A DNA stretch of 64,000 nt from Rheinheimera sp. UJ63 (GTDB taxonomy: Bacteria; Pseudomonadota; Gammaproteobacteria; Enterobacterales; Alteromonadaceae), in assembly GCF_021568285.1 (NCBI RefSeq), contig NZ_JAKGTQ010000001.1, positions 186,001 to 250,000 of the forward strand, given 5' to 3'. A program made the translations under genes and the position numbers. Positions within the stretch are counted from its first letter, which is position 1. Every line of letters starts with the position of its first letter. A model generated the notes under the pieces. The model made no database searches. It was not told the origin of the DNA and saw only the letters and a list, made by a program, of their open reading frames with translations. Positions 8,775 through 18,260 of the stretch are shown piece by piece.

Positions 8775-9893
8775 CTATTCTTTATCCATGCTGTCTAGGG
8801 TGACTCCGGATAAGAAACCCGACCCTTTCACTTCATTGTTACGCAGTTTAATCATTAAACGTAAGTCATTCGGAGAATCAGCATGGTGTATCGCATCGGT
8901 ATAGCTGATCACTTCGGCCTTGTACAGATCATACAGGGCTTGGTCAAAGGTTTGCATGCCTAACTCGCGTGACTTCGCCATCACCGTTTTAATCTCAGCA
9001 ATTTGTCCTTTACTGATTAAATCGGCAATAAACGGAGAATTGAGTAACACTTCGATGGCGGCAACACGCCCCTGACCGTCGGAGGTAGGAATTAATTGCT
9101 GCGCCACAATACCGCGTAAGTTCAATGATAAGTCAAATAACAGCTTACTGTGCATCTCCTTTGGTACGAGGTGCATAATACGGTCAATCGCTTGGTTAGC
9201 ATTGTTCGCGTGCAAAGTGGCAATACATAAGTGCCCGGTTTCGGCGAAAGACAGAGCAAACTCCATGGTGTCTTGTGAGCGAATTTCACCAATCAAAATC
9301 ACATCAGGAGCTTGGCGTAATGAGCTTTTTAATGCTGAATCAAAGGTTTCAGTATCCAAGCCGACTTCACGCTGGGTAATCATACTGCGGCCATGCTCGT
9401 GCACAAACTCGATGGGATCTTCAATAGTCAGAATATGCCCTTTCGAGTTTTTGTTTCGATAACCAATTAACGCCGCCAAAGACGTCGACTTACCGGTACC
9501 GGTTCCCCCCACAAACAGCACTAAGCCGCGTTTGGACATAACGATTTCTTTTAAAATCGGTGGTAAACCCAGATCGTCAACATTCGGAATGGTGGTCACG
9601 ATACGCCGCATCACCATACCGGCTTTGTCACGCTGCCAAAAGGCGGAAACACGGAAACGCCCCGCATCATTGGCAATCGCAAAGTTACATTCTTTGGTGG
9701 TATTGAACTCGTGCTGCTGTTTCTCACTCATCGCCGACAACACTAAATTTAACGAATCGACTTCTGATAAGCGTTGATCATCAATCGGCTGTAATTCGCC
9801 GTTAATTTTTGCCGCCACCGGCATACCTGCGGTAATAAATAAATCCGAGGCTTTTAACTCAACCATTTTTTTCTGATAATCAACCAGCTGCAT
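8775..9893 (-). CDS. pilU: Type IV pilus retraction ATPase PilU
   Basis: This 372-aa cytosolic hexameric ATPase is the PilT-dependent accessory retraction motor of type IV pili. The N-terminal PAS-like domain (about 1-100) begins with LVDYQKKMVELKASDLFITAGMP. Walker A is GGTGTGKS (129-136). The Walker B region and His box appear as DVILIGEIRSQDTM and TGHLCIATLHANN. The LSFAETGHL wording and the extended C-terminal tail after the ATPase core mark PilU rather than PilT. It starts 12 bases after pilT, so the two are co-transcribed. Length and motifs are normal for the family. Confidence 0.95.
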   Translation of the reverse strand: MQLVDYQKKMVELKASDLFITAGMPVAAKINGELQPIDDQRLSEVDSLNLVLSAMSEKQQHEFNTTKECNFAIANDAGRFRVSAFWQRDKAGMVMRRIVTTIPNVDDLGLPPILKEIVMSKRGLVLFVGGTGTGKSTSLAALIGYRNKNSKGHILTIEDPIEFVHEHGRSMITQREVGLDTETFDSALKSSLRQAPDVILIGEIRSQDTMEFALSFAETGHLCIATLHANNANQAIDRIMHLVPKEMHSKLLFDLSLNLRGIVAQQLIPTSDGQGRVAAIEVLLNSPFIADLISKGQIAEIKTVMAKSRELGMQTFDQALYDLYKAEVISYTDAIHHADSPNDLRLMIKLRNNEVKGSGFLSGVTLDSMDKE

Positions 9894-9905
9894 ATAAAAC
9901 CTCGA

Positions 9906-10949
9906 CTACATTCTGCTAAAGGTATTTTTATCTTGCGCCTTAGCTGCCGCATCTTTTTGCGTCACTAAACCACGGTTTACCAAGTTAATCAGACATTGAT
10001 CCATAGTTTGCATACCATGTGCCGCCCCAGTTTGAATGACCGAATACATCTGAGCAATTTTATCTTCGCGGATCAAGTTTCGGATAGCCGGTAAACCGAC
10101 CATAATTTCGTGCGCAGCAATACGACCACCACCGACCTTTTTCAATAAGGTTTGTGAAATAACCGCTCGCAAAGACTCCGATAACATCGAGCGCATCATG
10201 GCTTTCTCTTCGCCTGGGAACACATCGATGATCCGGTCAATAGTTTTCGGCGCGGAGGTGGTGTGCAAGGTACCAAACACCAAGTGACCGGTTTCGGCGG
10301 CGGTCATGGCTAAACGAATGGTTTCTAAGTCACGTAATTCACCCACCAGAATCACATCCGGATCTTCACGCAAGGCGGAGCGTAACGCATTACTAAAACT
10401 GTGCGTATCACGATGTACTTCACGTTGGTTGATCAAACTAAATTTATTGCTGTGCACAAATTCAATGGGATCTTCAATGGTTAAGATGTGATCAAAGCGC
10501 GTGGTGTTGATGTAATCGATCATCGCCGCCAAGGTGGTACTTTTCCCCGAACCTGTGGGCCCCGTCACTAGCACCAAACCACGTGGGTTTTCTGATATCG
10601 ATTTAAAGATATCCGGTGCGCCCAGATCATCCAAGGTTAATACGTCACTGGGGATGGTTCGAAATACCGCTGCCGCACCGCGGTTTTGTACAAAGGCGTT
10701 AACCCGAAAGCGAGCAAGGTTAGGCACCTCGAACGAAAAATCCGATTCTAACCGCTCTTCGTATTCCTTACGTTGCTTATCGGTCATAATCTCATACACT
10801 AACGCATGCACTTCTTTGTGCGTTAACGGCGGAATATTGAGCTTGCGTACATCGCCATCGACACGGATTAACGGCGGTACACCCGCAGAAAGGTGTAAGT
10901 CTGAGGCTTTATGTTCAACACTAAAAGCTAATAATTCGGTAATATCCAC
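9906..10949 (-). CDS. pilT: Type IV pilus retraction ATPase PilT
   Basis: This 347-aa hexameric motor powers pilus retraction and twitching motility by depolymerising pilin at the inner-membrane platform. The N-terminal domain opens with the usual MDITELLAFSVEHKASDLHL. Walker A is GPTGSGKST (130-138). The Asp box, Walker B and His box are visible as FDHILTIEDPIEFVH, DPDVILVGELRDLETI and TGHLVFGTLHTTSA. The C-terminal AIRNLIRE segment needed for retraction is intact. It is the first gene of pilT-pilU-CBS and diverges from yggS with only 27 bases between the two start codons. A GGAG element lies 11 bases before its ATG. Confidence 0.97.
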   Translation of the reverse strand: MDITELLAFSVEHKASDLHLSAGVPPLIRVDGDVRKLNIPPLTHKEVHALVYEIMTDKQRKEYEERLESDFSFEVPNLARFRVNAFVQNRGAAAVFRTIPSDVLTLDDLGAPDIFKSISENPRGLVLVTGPTGSGKSTTLAAMIDYINTTRFDHILTIEDPIEFVHSNKFSLINQREVHRDTHSFSNALRSALREDPDVILVGELRDLETIRLAMTAAETGHLVFGTLHTTSAPKTIDRIIDVFPGEEKAMMRSMLSESLRAVISQTLLKKVGGGRIAAHEIMVGLPAIRNLIREDKIAQMYSVIQTGAAHGMQTMDQCLINLVNRGLVTQKDAAAKAQDKNTFSRM

Positions 10950-10976
10950 GTTTAGGAAACTCCAATTTACTTATTT

Positions 10977-11678
10977 ATGATGAATAACATAGCAGAACAA
11001 CTTGCCCTCGCCTATCAGAAGCTAGCGAAAAATTGTGAACAATTGCCAGAATCGCGTCAGCCTGTGCAATTAATCGCCGTGAGTAAAACGCAACCTGATA
11101 CAGCCGTACTGGCCGCCTACGAAGCGGGTCAACGCCTGTTTGGAGAGAATTATCCACAAGAACTGGCCACCAAGGCTGAAGCGCTGGCACATTTACCAGA
11201 CTTGCAATGGCATTTCATCGGCCCCATTCAGTCTAATAAGACGCGGATTATTGCGCAGTATGCCAGCTGGGTGCATAGCATCGATCGTTTGAAAATTGCG
11301 CAGCGCCTTAGCGAGCAACGGCCCGCTGATGCCGCCGATTTACAGGTGTTATTGCAAATCAATATCAGCGATGAGGCCAGTAAATCTGGTATTGCGGCCA
11401 CAGAGATGCTGGCACTGGCGGCCGATGTGAATGTGTTACCTCGCATCACTTTACGAGGTTTAATGGCTATTCCAGCACCTGGCGATGAGCACAAAGTTAA
11501 AGCCGACTTTGCGGCGATGCAGGCGTTATCCAAGCAGCTACAAGCGCATTATCCGGCGGCGACTGAATTATCCATGGGTATGTCGAATGACTGGCCACTG
11601 GCTCTACCATACGGTGCAACTATGATAAGATTAGGCACCGCAATTTTTGGCGCAAGGAATTATGAAAAACATGAATGA
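10977..11678 (+). CDS. yggS: YggS family pyridoxal phosphate homeostasis protein
   Basis: This 233-aa single-domain PLP-binding protein of the alanine-racemase fold has no known enzymatic reaction and helps keep PLP and amino-acid pools balanced. The conserved LIAVSKTQPD carries the PLP lysine. Further family motifs are FGENYPQEL, WHFIGPIQSNKT, VHSIDRLKIA, GLMAIPAP and LSMGMSNDW. Two adjacent ATGs (10977 and 10980) are possible starts and neither has a strong ribosome site. It overlaps proC and is the first gene of a conserved run yggS-proC-yggT-DUF4426-rdgB-hemW. The divergent pilT neighbour is also typical for Pseudomonas and relatives. Confidence 0.95.
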   Translation: MMNNIAEQLALAYQKLAKNCEQLPESRQPVQLIAVSKTQPDTAVLAAYEAGQRLFGENYPQELATKAEALAHLPDLQWHFIGPIQSNKTRIIAQYASWVHSIDRLKIAQRLSEQRPADAADLQVLLQINISDEASKSGIAATEMLALAADVNVLPRITLRGLMAIPAPGDEHKVKADFAAMQALSKQLQAHYPAATELSMGMSNDWPLALPYGATMIRLGTAIFGARNYEKHE

Positions 11679-12486
11679 CAATCGGGTGGCGTTTATAGGC
11701 GCTGGCAATATGGCGCGCTGTGTTATTGCCGCCATGGTTAAAGCTGGCTATCCAGCAGAGAATATTATGGCGGCTAATCGTAGCCAACCAAAATTAACCG
11801 AGCTGGCAAAAGATTACGGTATTGCCACCACCTTAGATAATGCGGCCGCGGCCGACTGGGCAGACGTTATCGTGCTGGCGGTAAAACCGCAAATGATGCA
11901 AGACGTTTGCAGCGCCCTGCTTGAGCAAGCTCCGCAGTGTCAGGACAAAATGTTCGTAACGCTGGCCGCCGGTTTACCGGTAGCACATTATGAAAATTGG
12001 TTAGGCAACATTAAGTTAGTTCGCGCTATGCCTAATACACCCTCGTTAGTCGCGCTCGGTGTTACCGGCTTGTTCCCAAGCCGTTGTTCAAACTATGAAA
12101 AAGCCTTTGTTGATCATATGTTTCAAGGCACCGGCATGACAGTATGGTTAAATGAAGAACACGAAATTAATCATATTATTGCCGTAACCGGCAGCTCACC
12201 GGCTTACTTTTTTTACTTTATGCAATCGATGCAACAAAAAGCCGAACAATTGGGATTTAGTGCCGAACAAGCAAAAGCCATGGTGGCACAAACCGCCTTG
12301 GGGGCCGCAACAATGGCGCTACAAAGCGATTTAAGTTTTGCACAACTGCGCGCCCAAGTAACGTCGAAAGGCGGTACTACGCACGAAGCGGTCAGCACCT
12401 TTGCGAATGAAGGTTTAGAAGAGATGGTGGCAAAAGCCATGCAAGCGGCTATAGATCGGGCCGAAGCCATGGCCAAAAGTATTTAA
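11662..12486 (+). CDS. proC: Pyrroline-5-carboxylate reductase ProC
   Basis: This 274-aa protein catalyses the last step of proline synthesis, reducing pyrroline-5-carboxylate with NAD(P)H in the cytosol. The N-terminal Rossmann motif is FIGAGNMA. The C-terminal dimerisation and substrate domain shows AVTGSSPAYFF, AKAMVAQTALGAA and the ProC signature TSKGGTTHEAVSTF. I chose the ATG at 11662, which has AAGGA at 11654-11658; the ATG at 11671 (MNDN) is nearly as likely, and an in-frame TTG at 11647 is not needed. The start lies inside the end of yggS, so translation is probably coupled. All expected motifs are present. Confidence 0.95.
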   Translation: MKNMNDNRVAFIGAGNMARCVIAAMVKAGYPAENIMAANRSQPKLTELAKDYGIATTLDNAAAADWADVIVLAVKPQMMQDVCSALLEQAPQCQDKMFVTLAAGLPVAHYENWLGNIKLVRAMPNTPSLVALGVTGLFPSRCSNYEKAFVDHMFQGTGMTVWLNEEHEINHIIAVTGSSPAYFFYFMQSMQQKAEQLGFSAEQAKAMVAQTALGAATMALQSDLSFAQLRAQVTSKGGTTHEAVSTFANEGLEEMVAKAMQAAIDRAEAMAKSI

Positions 12487-12504
12487 GTTAGCGGAGAAGC
12501 TCAA

Positions 12505-13044
12505 ATGGAAGCAATACAGTTTTTAGTGCATACCGCTTTTACACTCGCCATTATGCTGATGTTAATTCGCTTTTGGTTACAGTTGGTTAGAGCCGATTTT
12601 TACAATCCGTTTAGCCAGTTTGTGGTAAAAGCCACCAACCCCGTTGTACTGCCTCTGCGCCGGGTGATCCCCAGTATGGGTAAACTCGACACCGCCACCT
12701 TATTAATCGCTTATTTACTCGCAACAACCAAGTTTATTGTGTTGCAGTTATTATTTTCTGTGTCGTTACAAATTGGGCCAAGCTTTATTTTAGGTGGCTT
12801 GCTGTTAATGAAAGAGATCCTCAGCTTAATTTTCTGGATCTTATTAATTCGCGCCATTATGAGCTGGGTCAGCCAAGGCCGTAACCCGATGGAACAAGTG
12901 TTTCAACAATTAACCGAGCCGATGCTCTCGCCGATCCGTCGCATCTTACCGCCGATGGGCGGCTTAGATTTATCGGTGTTGATCGCCTTAGTCGCGCTAA
13001 AATTTATTGAGTTGCTGTTCGCGGGCTGGTTCCGCGGTTTATAA
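12505..13044 (+). CDS. YggT family inner-membrane protein
   Basis: This 179-aa protein has two YGGT domains, each a pair of transmembrane helices around a conserved loop: FYNPFSQFVVKATNPVVLPLRRVIP in the first and VFQQLTEPMLSPIRRILPPMGGLDLS in the second (both parts of longer conserved stretches). The family is linked to membrane organisation and osmotic or division-related phenotypes in different bacteria, but has no defined biochemical role. It lies 18 bases after proC with a GGAGAAG ribosome site, the standard position in this gene run. Length is normal. Confidence 0.93.
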   Translation: MEAIQFLVHTAFTLAIMLMLIRFWLQLVRADFYNPFSQFVVKATNPVVLPLRRVIPSMGKLDTATLLIAYLLATTKFIVLQLLFSVSLQIGPSFILGGLLLMKEILSLIFWILLIRAIMSWVSQGRNPMEQVFQQLTEPMLSPIRRILPPMGGLDLSVLIALVALKFIELLFAGWFRGL

Positions 13045-13116
13045 GCTCGGTACTCGAACGGTTTTTTAAGGCCGCCTAACGGCGGCACATTTCTCACCAA
13101 AAGCGGAGTTATCAAG

Positions 13117-13557
13117 ATGCAACAACGCACAACGCATTACTTACTGTATCTGCTTATGCTAAGCAGTTTTTTGTTTGCGGGTACATTGCAAGCTGAACAA
13201 AAAAAACAGTTAGGCGATTGGGATATTCACTACATTGCTTTTAACTCGACGTTTCTGACACCGGAAGTGGCCAGAGCCGCAAATCTAAGCCGCAATAAAA
13301 ACAACGCGATCATTAATATTTCGGTACTGGATACGCAAACTCAGCAAGCACAAGCCGTGATTATTAGCGGCATAGCCCGAAACTTATTAGGGCAACAGCG
13401 CAGTTTAACCTTTCGTGAAATTAAAGACGGTGCAGCCATTTATTATATCGCTGTCATGCCGTTTCGTAATGAAGAGCAGTTTCGTTTTAGCCTCGACATT
13501 CGCCAAGGTAATACCCGTCAGCAACTGAATTTCGAACAAAAACTTTATACAGAATAA
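13117..13557 (+). CDS. DUF4426 family exported protein
   Basis: This 146-aa protein has an N-terminal signal peptide (about residues 1-26, ending LQAEQ) and is predicted periplasmic. The mature part is short, and the central KKQLGDWDIHYIAFNSTFL and RNKNNAIINISVLD segments are the DUF4426 hallmarks. Function is unknown. The family is regularly found between yggT and rdgB in gammaproteobacteria, which is its position here. A small GC-rich hairpin (GCCGCC at 13071-13076, GGCGGC at 13081-13086) precedes it in the 72-base gap. A GGAG ribosome site lies before its ATG. Confidence 0.88.
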   Translation: MQQRTTHYLLYLLMLSSFLFAGTLQAEQKKQLGDWDIHYIAFNSTFLTPEVARAANLSRNKNNAIINISVLDTQTQQAQAVIISGIARNLLGQQRSLTFREIKDGAAIYYIAVMPFRNEEQFRFSLDIRQGNTRQQLNFEQKLYTE

Positions 13558-13566
13558 GGCTTAGGC

Positions 13567-14181
13567 ATGAACAAAGTGGTATTGGCAACCGGAAATAAAG
13601 GCAAGGTGGCAGAGTTAGCCGCAATGCTCGCCCCTTTTTCGTTAGACGTGGTCACGCAAAGTAGCTTGGGCGTGAGCGATGCTGACGAAACCGGTTTAAC
13701 CTTTATTGAAAACGCCATTTTAAAAGCCCGGCATGCTGCCGCCATTACCGGCCTACCGGCCATCGCCGATGACTCCGGCTTAGCCGTCGCGGCCTTAGCC
13801 GGCGCACCGGGTATATACTCGGCGCGTTATGCCGGTCAGGGGGCGAGCGATCAGCAAAACTGTGAGAAATTGCTCAGCGCTTTAGTTGATGTCCCGCCAG
13901 CGCAACGTCAAGCAACCTTTCATTGTGTGTTGGTGTATTTAAGCCATGCAGCCGATCCAACGCCACTGGTCTGTCACGGTCAGTGGCAAGGTGAAATTGC
14001 CTTAGCTGCTCGCGGTGAAGGTGGCTTTGGTTATGATCCCATTTTTTATCTGGCCGACTTAAATAAAACCGCAGCAGAGCTGAGCGCTGAGCAAAAAAAG
14101 CAGCGGAGTCATCGAGCGCAGGCCTTGCAGCAACTGGTAAAACTAATGTCATTAGCGCAAAGCAATAAGGCGGCATCTTGA
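13567..14181 (+). CDS. rdgB: XTP/dITP pyrophosphatase RdgB (HAM1 family)
   Basis: This 204-aa cytosolic enzyme hydrolyses non-canonical purine triphosphates (dITP, XTP) to monophosphates, keeping deaminated purines out of DNA. The N-terminal [14 protein letters not shown] motif binds the triphosphate. The catalytic region [20 protein letters not shown], the ARYAG segment and the C-terminal [10 protein letters not shown] and [12 protein letters not shown] stretches are all present. It starts ten bases after the DUF4426 stop, and its TGA overlaps the TTG start of hemW, implying coupling. Length is normal for the family. Confidence 0.96.
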   Translation: MNKVVLATGNKGKVAELAAMLAPFSLDVVTQSSLGVSDADETGLTFIENAILKARHAAAITGLPAIADDSGLAVAALAGAPGIYSARYAGQGASDQQNCEKLLSALVDVPPAQRQATFHCVLVYLSHAADPTPLVCHGQWQGEIALAARGEGGFGYDPIFYLADLNKTAAELSAEQKKQRSHRAQALQQLVKLMSLAQSNKAAS

Positions 14182-15320
14182 GTTTGCAATTACCGCCTTT
14201 AGCACTGTATATCCATATTCCTTGGTGTATTCAAAAATGTCCCTACTGCGACTTTAATTCGCATGCAGTGAAACAAGGCATTCCTGAGCAAGAATATATT
14301 GCGCATTTACTCAATGACTTAGATGAAGATTTACACCTAGTTCGGCAACGCCCTTTGCACAGTATTTTTATTGGTGGTGGCACGCCAAGCGTGTTTAGTG
14401 CTGACGGCATCAAACAGATCCTCGACGGTGTGTTAAGCCGTATGCCCGCGCAACCCGAACTTGAAGTGACGATGGAAGCTAATCCTGGGACTTTTGAAGC
14501 AGAACGTTTCGCCGGTTATGTCGCGGCGGGTGTTACGCGCTTCTCGATTGGTGTACAAACGTTTCAAGCGGCGCAATTAAGCGCGCTGGGGCGTATTCAT
14601 AACGCCGATGAAGCGTGTCGCGCGGCTGAGCTAGCCGCAACCTTACCGCTGAAAAGTTATAATCTGGATTTAATGCATGGCCTGCCGGGGCAAACCGTCG
14701 CTGCTGCGTTAGATGATTTAGCCCAAGCCATTGCATTACAACCACCGCATTTATCTTGGTATCAGCTGACCATTGAACCGAATACCGCTTTTGCTTCAAA
14801 ACCCCCGACCTTACCTGATGACGATATCCTTTGGGATATTCAGCAACAGGGTCTGGCTTTATTAAGCGCGGCGGGTTATCAGCAATATGAAACCTCGGCC
14901 TACAGTAAAACAGGTCATCAGTGTCAACATAACTTGAATTACTGGCGCTATGGCGATTATCTTGGTATTGGTTGTGGTGCACATGGCAAGATTACCTTAC
15001 CCAGCCGCAACAGTATTTTGCGTACGGTCAAAGTAAAACATCCGAAAGGCTATATGGATTTAAGCCGTAGCTATCTGGATGAGCGCCAGCAAGTGGAGCC
15101 GGAGGATCGCCCCTTCGAATTTTTTATGAATCGCTTTCGCTTGCTTGAGCCTTGTCCGATGGCCGACTTTACGGCCTTTACTGGCTTACCCTTAAGCTAT
15201 ATCACGCAGCCAATCACCACCGCCATTAACAAAGGTTTGCTGCGCGAAATTCCGGGTCATTGGCAAATCACGCCTTTAGGGGCACGTTACCTAAACGATT
15301 TACTGACCTTATTTATTTAG
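14178..15320 (+). CDS. hemW: HemW-like radical SAM protein (heme chaperone)
   Basis: This 380-aa radical SAM protein carries the cluster motif CxxxCxxC in [15 protein letters not shown] near the N-terminus, preceded by [12 protein letters not shown], the EANPGTFE stretch and SIGVQTF are typical of the HemN/HemW group. HemW is a heme-binding chaperone that passes heme to respiratory enzymes; it is not the coproporphyrinogen dehydrogenase, which has an extra N-terminal extension missing here. The only plausible start is a TTG at 14178, overlapping the rdgB stop as TTGA, with AAGGCGG as ribosome site. A HemN C-terminal domain covers about 300-380. The identity is strong. Confidence 0.93.
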   Translation: MSLQLPPLALYIHIPWCIQKCPYCDFNSHAVKQGIPEQEYIAHLLNDLDEDLHLVRQRPLHSIFIGGGTPSVFSADGIKQILDGVLSRMPAQPELEVTMEANPGTFEAERFAGYVAAGVTRFSIGVQTFQAAQLSALGRIHNADEACRAAELAATLPLKSYNLDLMHGLPGQTVAAALDDLAQAIALQPPHLSWYQLTIEPNTAFASKPPTLPDDDILWDIQQQGLALLSAAGYQQYETSAYSKTGHQCQHNLNYWRYGDYLGIGCGAHGKITLPSRNSILRTVKVKHPKGYMDLSRSYLDERQQVEPEDRPFEFFMNRFRLLEPCPMADFTAFTGLPLSYITQPITTAINKGLLREIPGHWQITPLGARYLNDLLTLFI

Positions 15321-15344
15321 ATGCGACAAGATAAAGGAAGCACA

Positions 15345-17204
15345 ATGCAGAAAAAACCTAAATATACTCTGGCCTTATTGCCACTGCTGTTATCTGCCGC
15401 CTTAGTTAGCGGTTGCGGCCCAAAACCTGCTGAGACGAATGTCAGCGAGCCCGCTTCGCAACAGCAGCAAGTGGATGTGAATGAGCGCGCCAATCAACTC
15501 TTTGAACGCATTTTTAATGAACGTGTGCAGCGTAGTCCAATTTTACAAACCAGCTTGGGCATCAAAGATGATTATGATAAGTGGCAAGATCTGAGCGACA
15601 GTGCCTTCGCTGCAGAATTAGCACAAACGCGTCAACATCTTTTATTGTTAGCCACCATCGACCCTGCTGAATTAGATGCACAAACCCGCCTGAGTTATCA
15701 GTTAATGCAGCAGCAATTACAAGATATGCTGACCGATGCAGAGTGGCGTTTATACAGCTACCCTGTTAATCAGATGTATGGCGTGCACTCACAAGTGCCT
15801 TCGGTATTAATTAACCAGCATAAAATCAGTGATATCAGCGATGCAAAAGCCTATATCGCTCGGTTAAATGCCGTACCCAAATTATTCGAGCAGTTAAAAG
15901 AGCAATTAAAACAGCGCGCTGATGTGGGCATTATTGTGCCAAAGTTTGTTTTTCCGCATTTAAAAAGCGCTAGCGAAAACTTGTTACAAGGCGCCCCTTT
16001 TACTGAGGAAGGTGATAGCACCCTTCTAAGCGACTTTACCAGCAAGGTCACCGCGTTAAATTTGCCAGCTGCAGAACAAAAACTGCTGTTAGATGAAGCG
16101 AAGGTCGCGCTTTTAACCAGCGTTGGCCCGGCTTATCAGCAGTTAATCAGTTATCTTGGCGAGCTAGAAAAATTAGCCGGTACCGATGATGGGGTTTGGC
16201 GTTTTGAAAAAGGCGCGGCGTTTTATCAAAATCGTTTAAACCGTATGACCACCACCGATATGGATGCCGCCACCATCCATCAGTTAGGCTTAGATGATGT
16301 CGCTCGCATTCATAAAGAAATGCAGGCCATCATGCAGCAAGTCGGTTTTGCGGGTAACTTAGCCGAGTTTTTTGTGTTTATGCGCGAAGCGCCGCAATTC
16401 TATTACCCTGAAACCGCAGAGGGGAAAGCCGCTTATTTAGCCGAAGCCACCGCGCTTATCGATAATATGCGCACCCGGCTAGATGAGCTGTTTATCGTGC
16501 AGCCGAAAGCGCCGATGATTGTCAAAGCGGTTGAGCCGTTTCGCGAAGCCAGTGCCGGTAAAGCCTTTTATCAGCGGCCATCAATGGACGGCTCGCGCCC
16601 AGGTATCTATTACGCCAACTTGTATCAAATGAGCAGTATGCCCATTTATCAGATGGAAGCGCTGGCCTATCACGAGGGTATTCCGGGACACCATATGCAA
16701 TTGGCGATAGCGCAAGAGCTGGAGGGTATTCCTAAATTTCGCCGTTTTGGTGGCTTCACTGCCTATATTGAAGGTTGGGGTCTATACTCTGAACTGGTGC
16801 CAAAAGAAATTGGGCTCTATCAAGATCCCTATTCAGATTTTGGCCGCTTAGCGATGGAGTTATGGCGCGCAGCGCGGTTAGTGGTTGATACCGGTATTCA
16901 TGCTAAAGGCTGGACACGTGAACAAGCCATCCAGTATTTAATGGATAACACACCGAACCCCGAAAACGATGCGATCAAAGCTATCGAACGTTATATTGTG
17001 ATGCCAGGTCAAGCCACCGCTTATAAAGTCGGCATGATGAAACTGCTAGAATTACGCCAGCACGCGAAAGAGCAATTGGGCGAGCAGTTTGATATTCGTG
17101 AGTTCCATCAAGTGGTTCTGGCTAATGGTGCCGTGCCGTTGGATGTGCTTGAGCAATTAGTTAACGACTATATCCGCGAGCGCAGCACGTCAAACGCCAG
17201 TTAA
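15345..17204 (+). CDS. DUF885 family lipoprotein metallopeptidase
   Basis: This 619-aa protein begins with a lipoprotein signal (KYTLALLPLLLSAALVSGC), so it is predicted to be lipid-anchored in the envelope. The mature part matches DUF885, with the putative zinc motif HEGIPGHH (His443, Glu444, His449/450). Near it is FGGFTAYIEGWGLYSE. Related proteins behave as metal-dependent peptidases, but substrates are mostly undefined. I chose the ATG at 15345 because an AAAGGA ribosome site sits just before it; an in-frame ATG at 15321, directly after the hemW stop, would place the lipobox too far in. It is read in the same direction as hemW and ends at an inverted repeat. Confidence 0.9.
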   Translation: MQKKPKYTLALLPLLLSAALVSGCGPKPAETNVSEPASQQQQVDVNERANQLFERIFNERVQRSPILQTSLGIKDDYDKWQDLSDSAFAAELAQTRQHLLLLATIDPAELDAQTRLSYQLMQQQLQDMLTDAEWRLYSYPVNQMYGVHSQVPSVLINQHKISDISDAKAYIARLNAVPKLFEQLKEQLKQRADVGIIVPKFVFPHLKSASENLLQGAPFTEEGDSTLLSDFTSKVTALNLPAAEQKLLLDEAKVALLTSVGPAYQQLISYLGELEKLAGTDDGVWRFEKGAAFYQNRLNRMTTTDMDAATIHQLGLDDVARIHKEMQAIMQQVGFAGNLAEFFVFMREAPQFYYPETAEGKAAYLAEATALIDNMRTRLDELFIVQPKAPMIVKAVEPFREASAGKAFYQRPSMDGSRPGIYYANLYQMSSMPIYQMEALAYHEGIPGHHMQLAIAQELEGIPKFRRFGGFTAYIEGWGLYSELVPKEIGLYQDPYSDFGRLAMELWRAARLVVDTGIHAKGWTREQAIQYLMDNTPNPENDAIKAIERYIVMPGQATAYKVGMMKLLELRQHAKEQLGEQFDIREFHQVVLANGAVPLDVLEQLVNDYIRERSTSNAS

Positions 17205-17224
17205 GGCCAACCCTCTGGACCCCA

Positions 17225-17254
17225 CTGCCCAACATGTCTTGCCGTGTTGGGCAG
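17225..17254. terminator. 10-bp perfect hairpin between the DUF885 gene and corA
   Basis: CTGCCCAACA (17225-17234) pairs exactly with TGTTGGGCAG (17245-17254) around a 10-base loop, 20 bases after the DUF885 stop. An A-rich stretch follows rather than a T-run, so it is not a textbook terminator on the plus strand. It may cap the upstream mRNA or lie in the corA leader. Confidence 0.5.
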
Positions 17255-17285
17255 GATTAAAAACAAAAAACCAATAAGGTCCTGC

Positions 17286-18248
17286 ATGATTACATTATGT
17301 TTTTTTGATCACGAATCGGCTACTTGGCAACAACGAAAGTTAAAAGCCTTATCTGATGGCTTTCAATTTACCAGCCCGATCTGGATCGATTTATCTGAGG
17401 CGAGTATTGAAGAAGAGCTGCATGTGATGCAGAAATTGGCGATTGCGCCAACCATGTTAGAAGATTTTACACGCCAGCGTCACCCGCCTAAGTTTGAAGC
17501 CCAAGACGACTTTTCTTTACTGATTTTACGGGGTTATGCTGATCCTGACTTTAGCGAGCTGACCGAAAGCGCACAGATCAATTTATTATTTTCTCGCGAT
17601 ATTCTGATCAGTAAAATTCAATGTCACGATCCTTTACTCGCCAGCCAATTACAACCGCAATTAGCGGAGAAAAAAAATGCCACCGTCAGCGATTGGGTTA
17701 AGCAAGTTATCCTTGCCGTATCGGCCAGCTACTTAGGAAAGCTGCTGATTTTTGAGGACGAATTAAGTGAGCTCGAAGATGTTATGCTGCAAAAAGGTGA
17801 CGATGAACTGATGTCGGCCATGATGCGCTACCGATCGGTATTACGCAAAGTCAGCCGCAACTTAGCTTACCAAAAAGATATTTTTGCCGAAGCCAGTTAC
17901 GAAGAACTGCATCCAATGAGTAAAATGTTTCTTAGCACCGATGTGCGTGACTTTTATGAGAAATTTGAACGACTGCACTCCATGACCGACATGTATTATG
18001 ATCAGCTAAGCGATTTAGTGGATGGTTATATGTCGACAACGTCGCATCAAATTAACGAACGTATGAAAGTGTTAACCATGGTCAGCACGATTTTTATTCC
18101 CTTAACCTTTATTGCCGGCATTTATGGGATGAATTTTGCTAATATGCCAGAGTTGATGCATAAAAATGGTTATTTTATTGCCTTAATCGTGATGTTTTTT
18201 GTCGGGCTGGGTAGCCTAATCTGGTTTAAGTTCAAGAATTGGTGGTAA
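17286..18248 (+). CDS. corA: CorA family divalent metal ion transporter
   Basis: This 320-aa inner-membrane channel forms a pentamer that lets Mg2+ (or related divalent cations) into the cell. A long cytosolic N-terminal part with helical segments (about 1-255) precedes two transmembrane helices (about 262-282 and 295-315). The signature YGMN follows the first helix, with the loop continuing as FANMPEL. ZntB proteins share the GMN motif, so zinc transport cannot be excluded. I chose the ATG at 17286 with AAGGT upstream; an in-frame start at 17244 would fall inside the preceding hairpin. It is followed 12 bases later by mgtE, a second Mg2+ transporter of a different family. Confidence 0.9.
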   Translation: MITLCFFDHESATWQQRKLKALSDGFQFTSPIWIDLSEASIEEELHVMQKLAIAPTMLEDFTRQRHPPKFEAQDDFSLLILRGYADPDFSELTESAQINLLFSRDILISKIQCHDPLLASQLQPQLAEKKNATVSDWVKQVILAVSASYLGKLLIFEDELSELEDVMLQKGDDELMSAMMRYRSVLRKVSRNLAYQKDIFAEASYEELHPMSKMFLSTDVRDFYEKFERLHSMTDMYYDQLSDLVDGYMSTTSHQINERMKVLTMVSTIFIPLTFIAGIYGMNFANMPELMHKNGYFIALIVMFFVGLGSLIWFKFKNWW

Positions 18249-18260
18249 CAAGGAGTCTAT

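Noticed and set aside
13071-13086. GCCGCC-TAAC-GGCGGC hairpin between yggT and the DUF4426 gene
   Set aside because: Only six pairs and no T-run on the plus strand; probably chance in a short gap.
14178-15320. Assignment as oxygen-independent coproporphyrinogen dehydrogenase HemN
   Set aside because: The protein is 380 aa and lacks the longer N-terminal extension of HemN. Its place after rdgB is typical of HemW.
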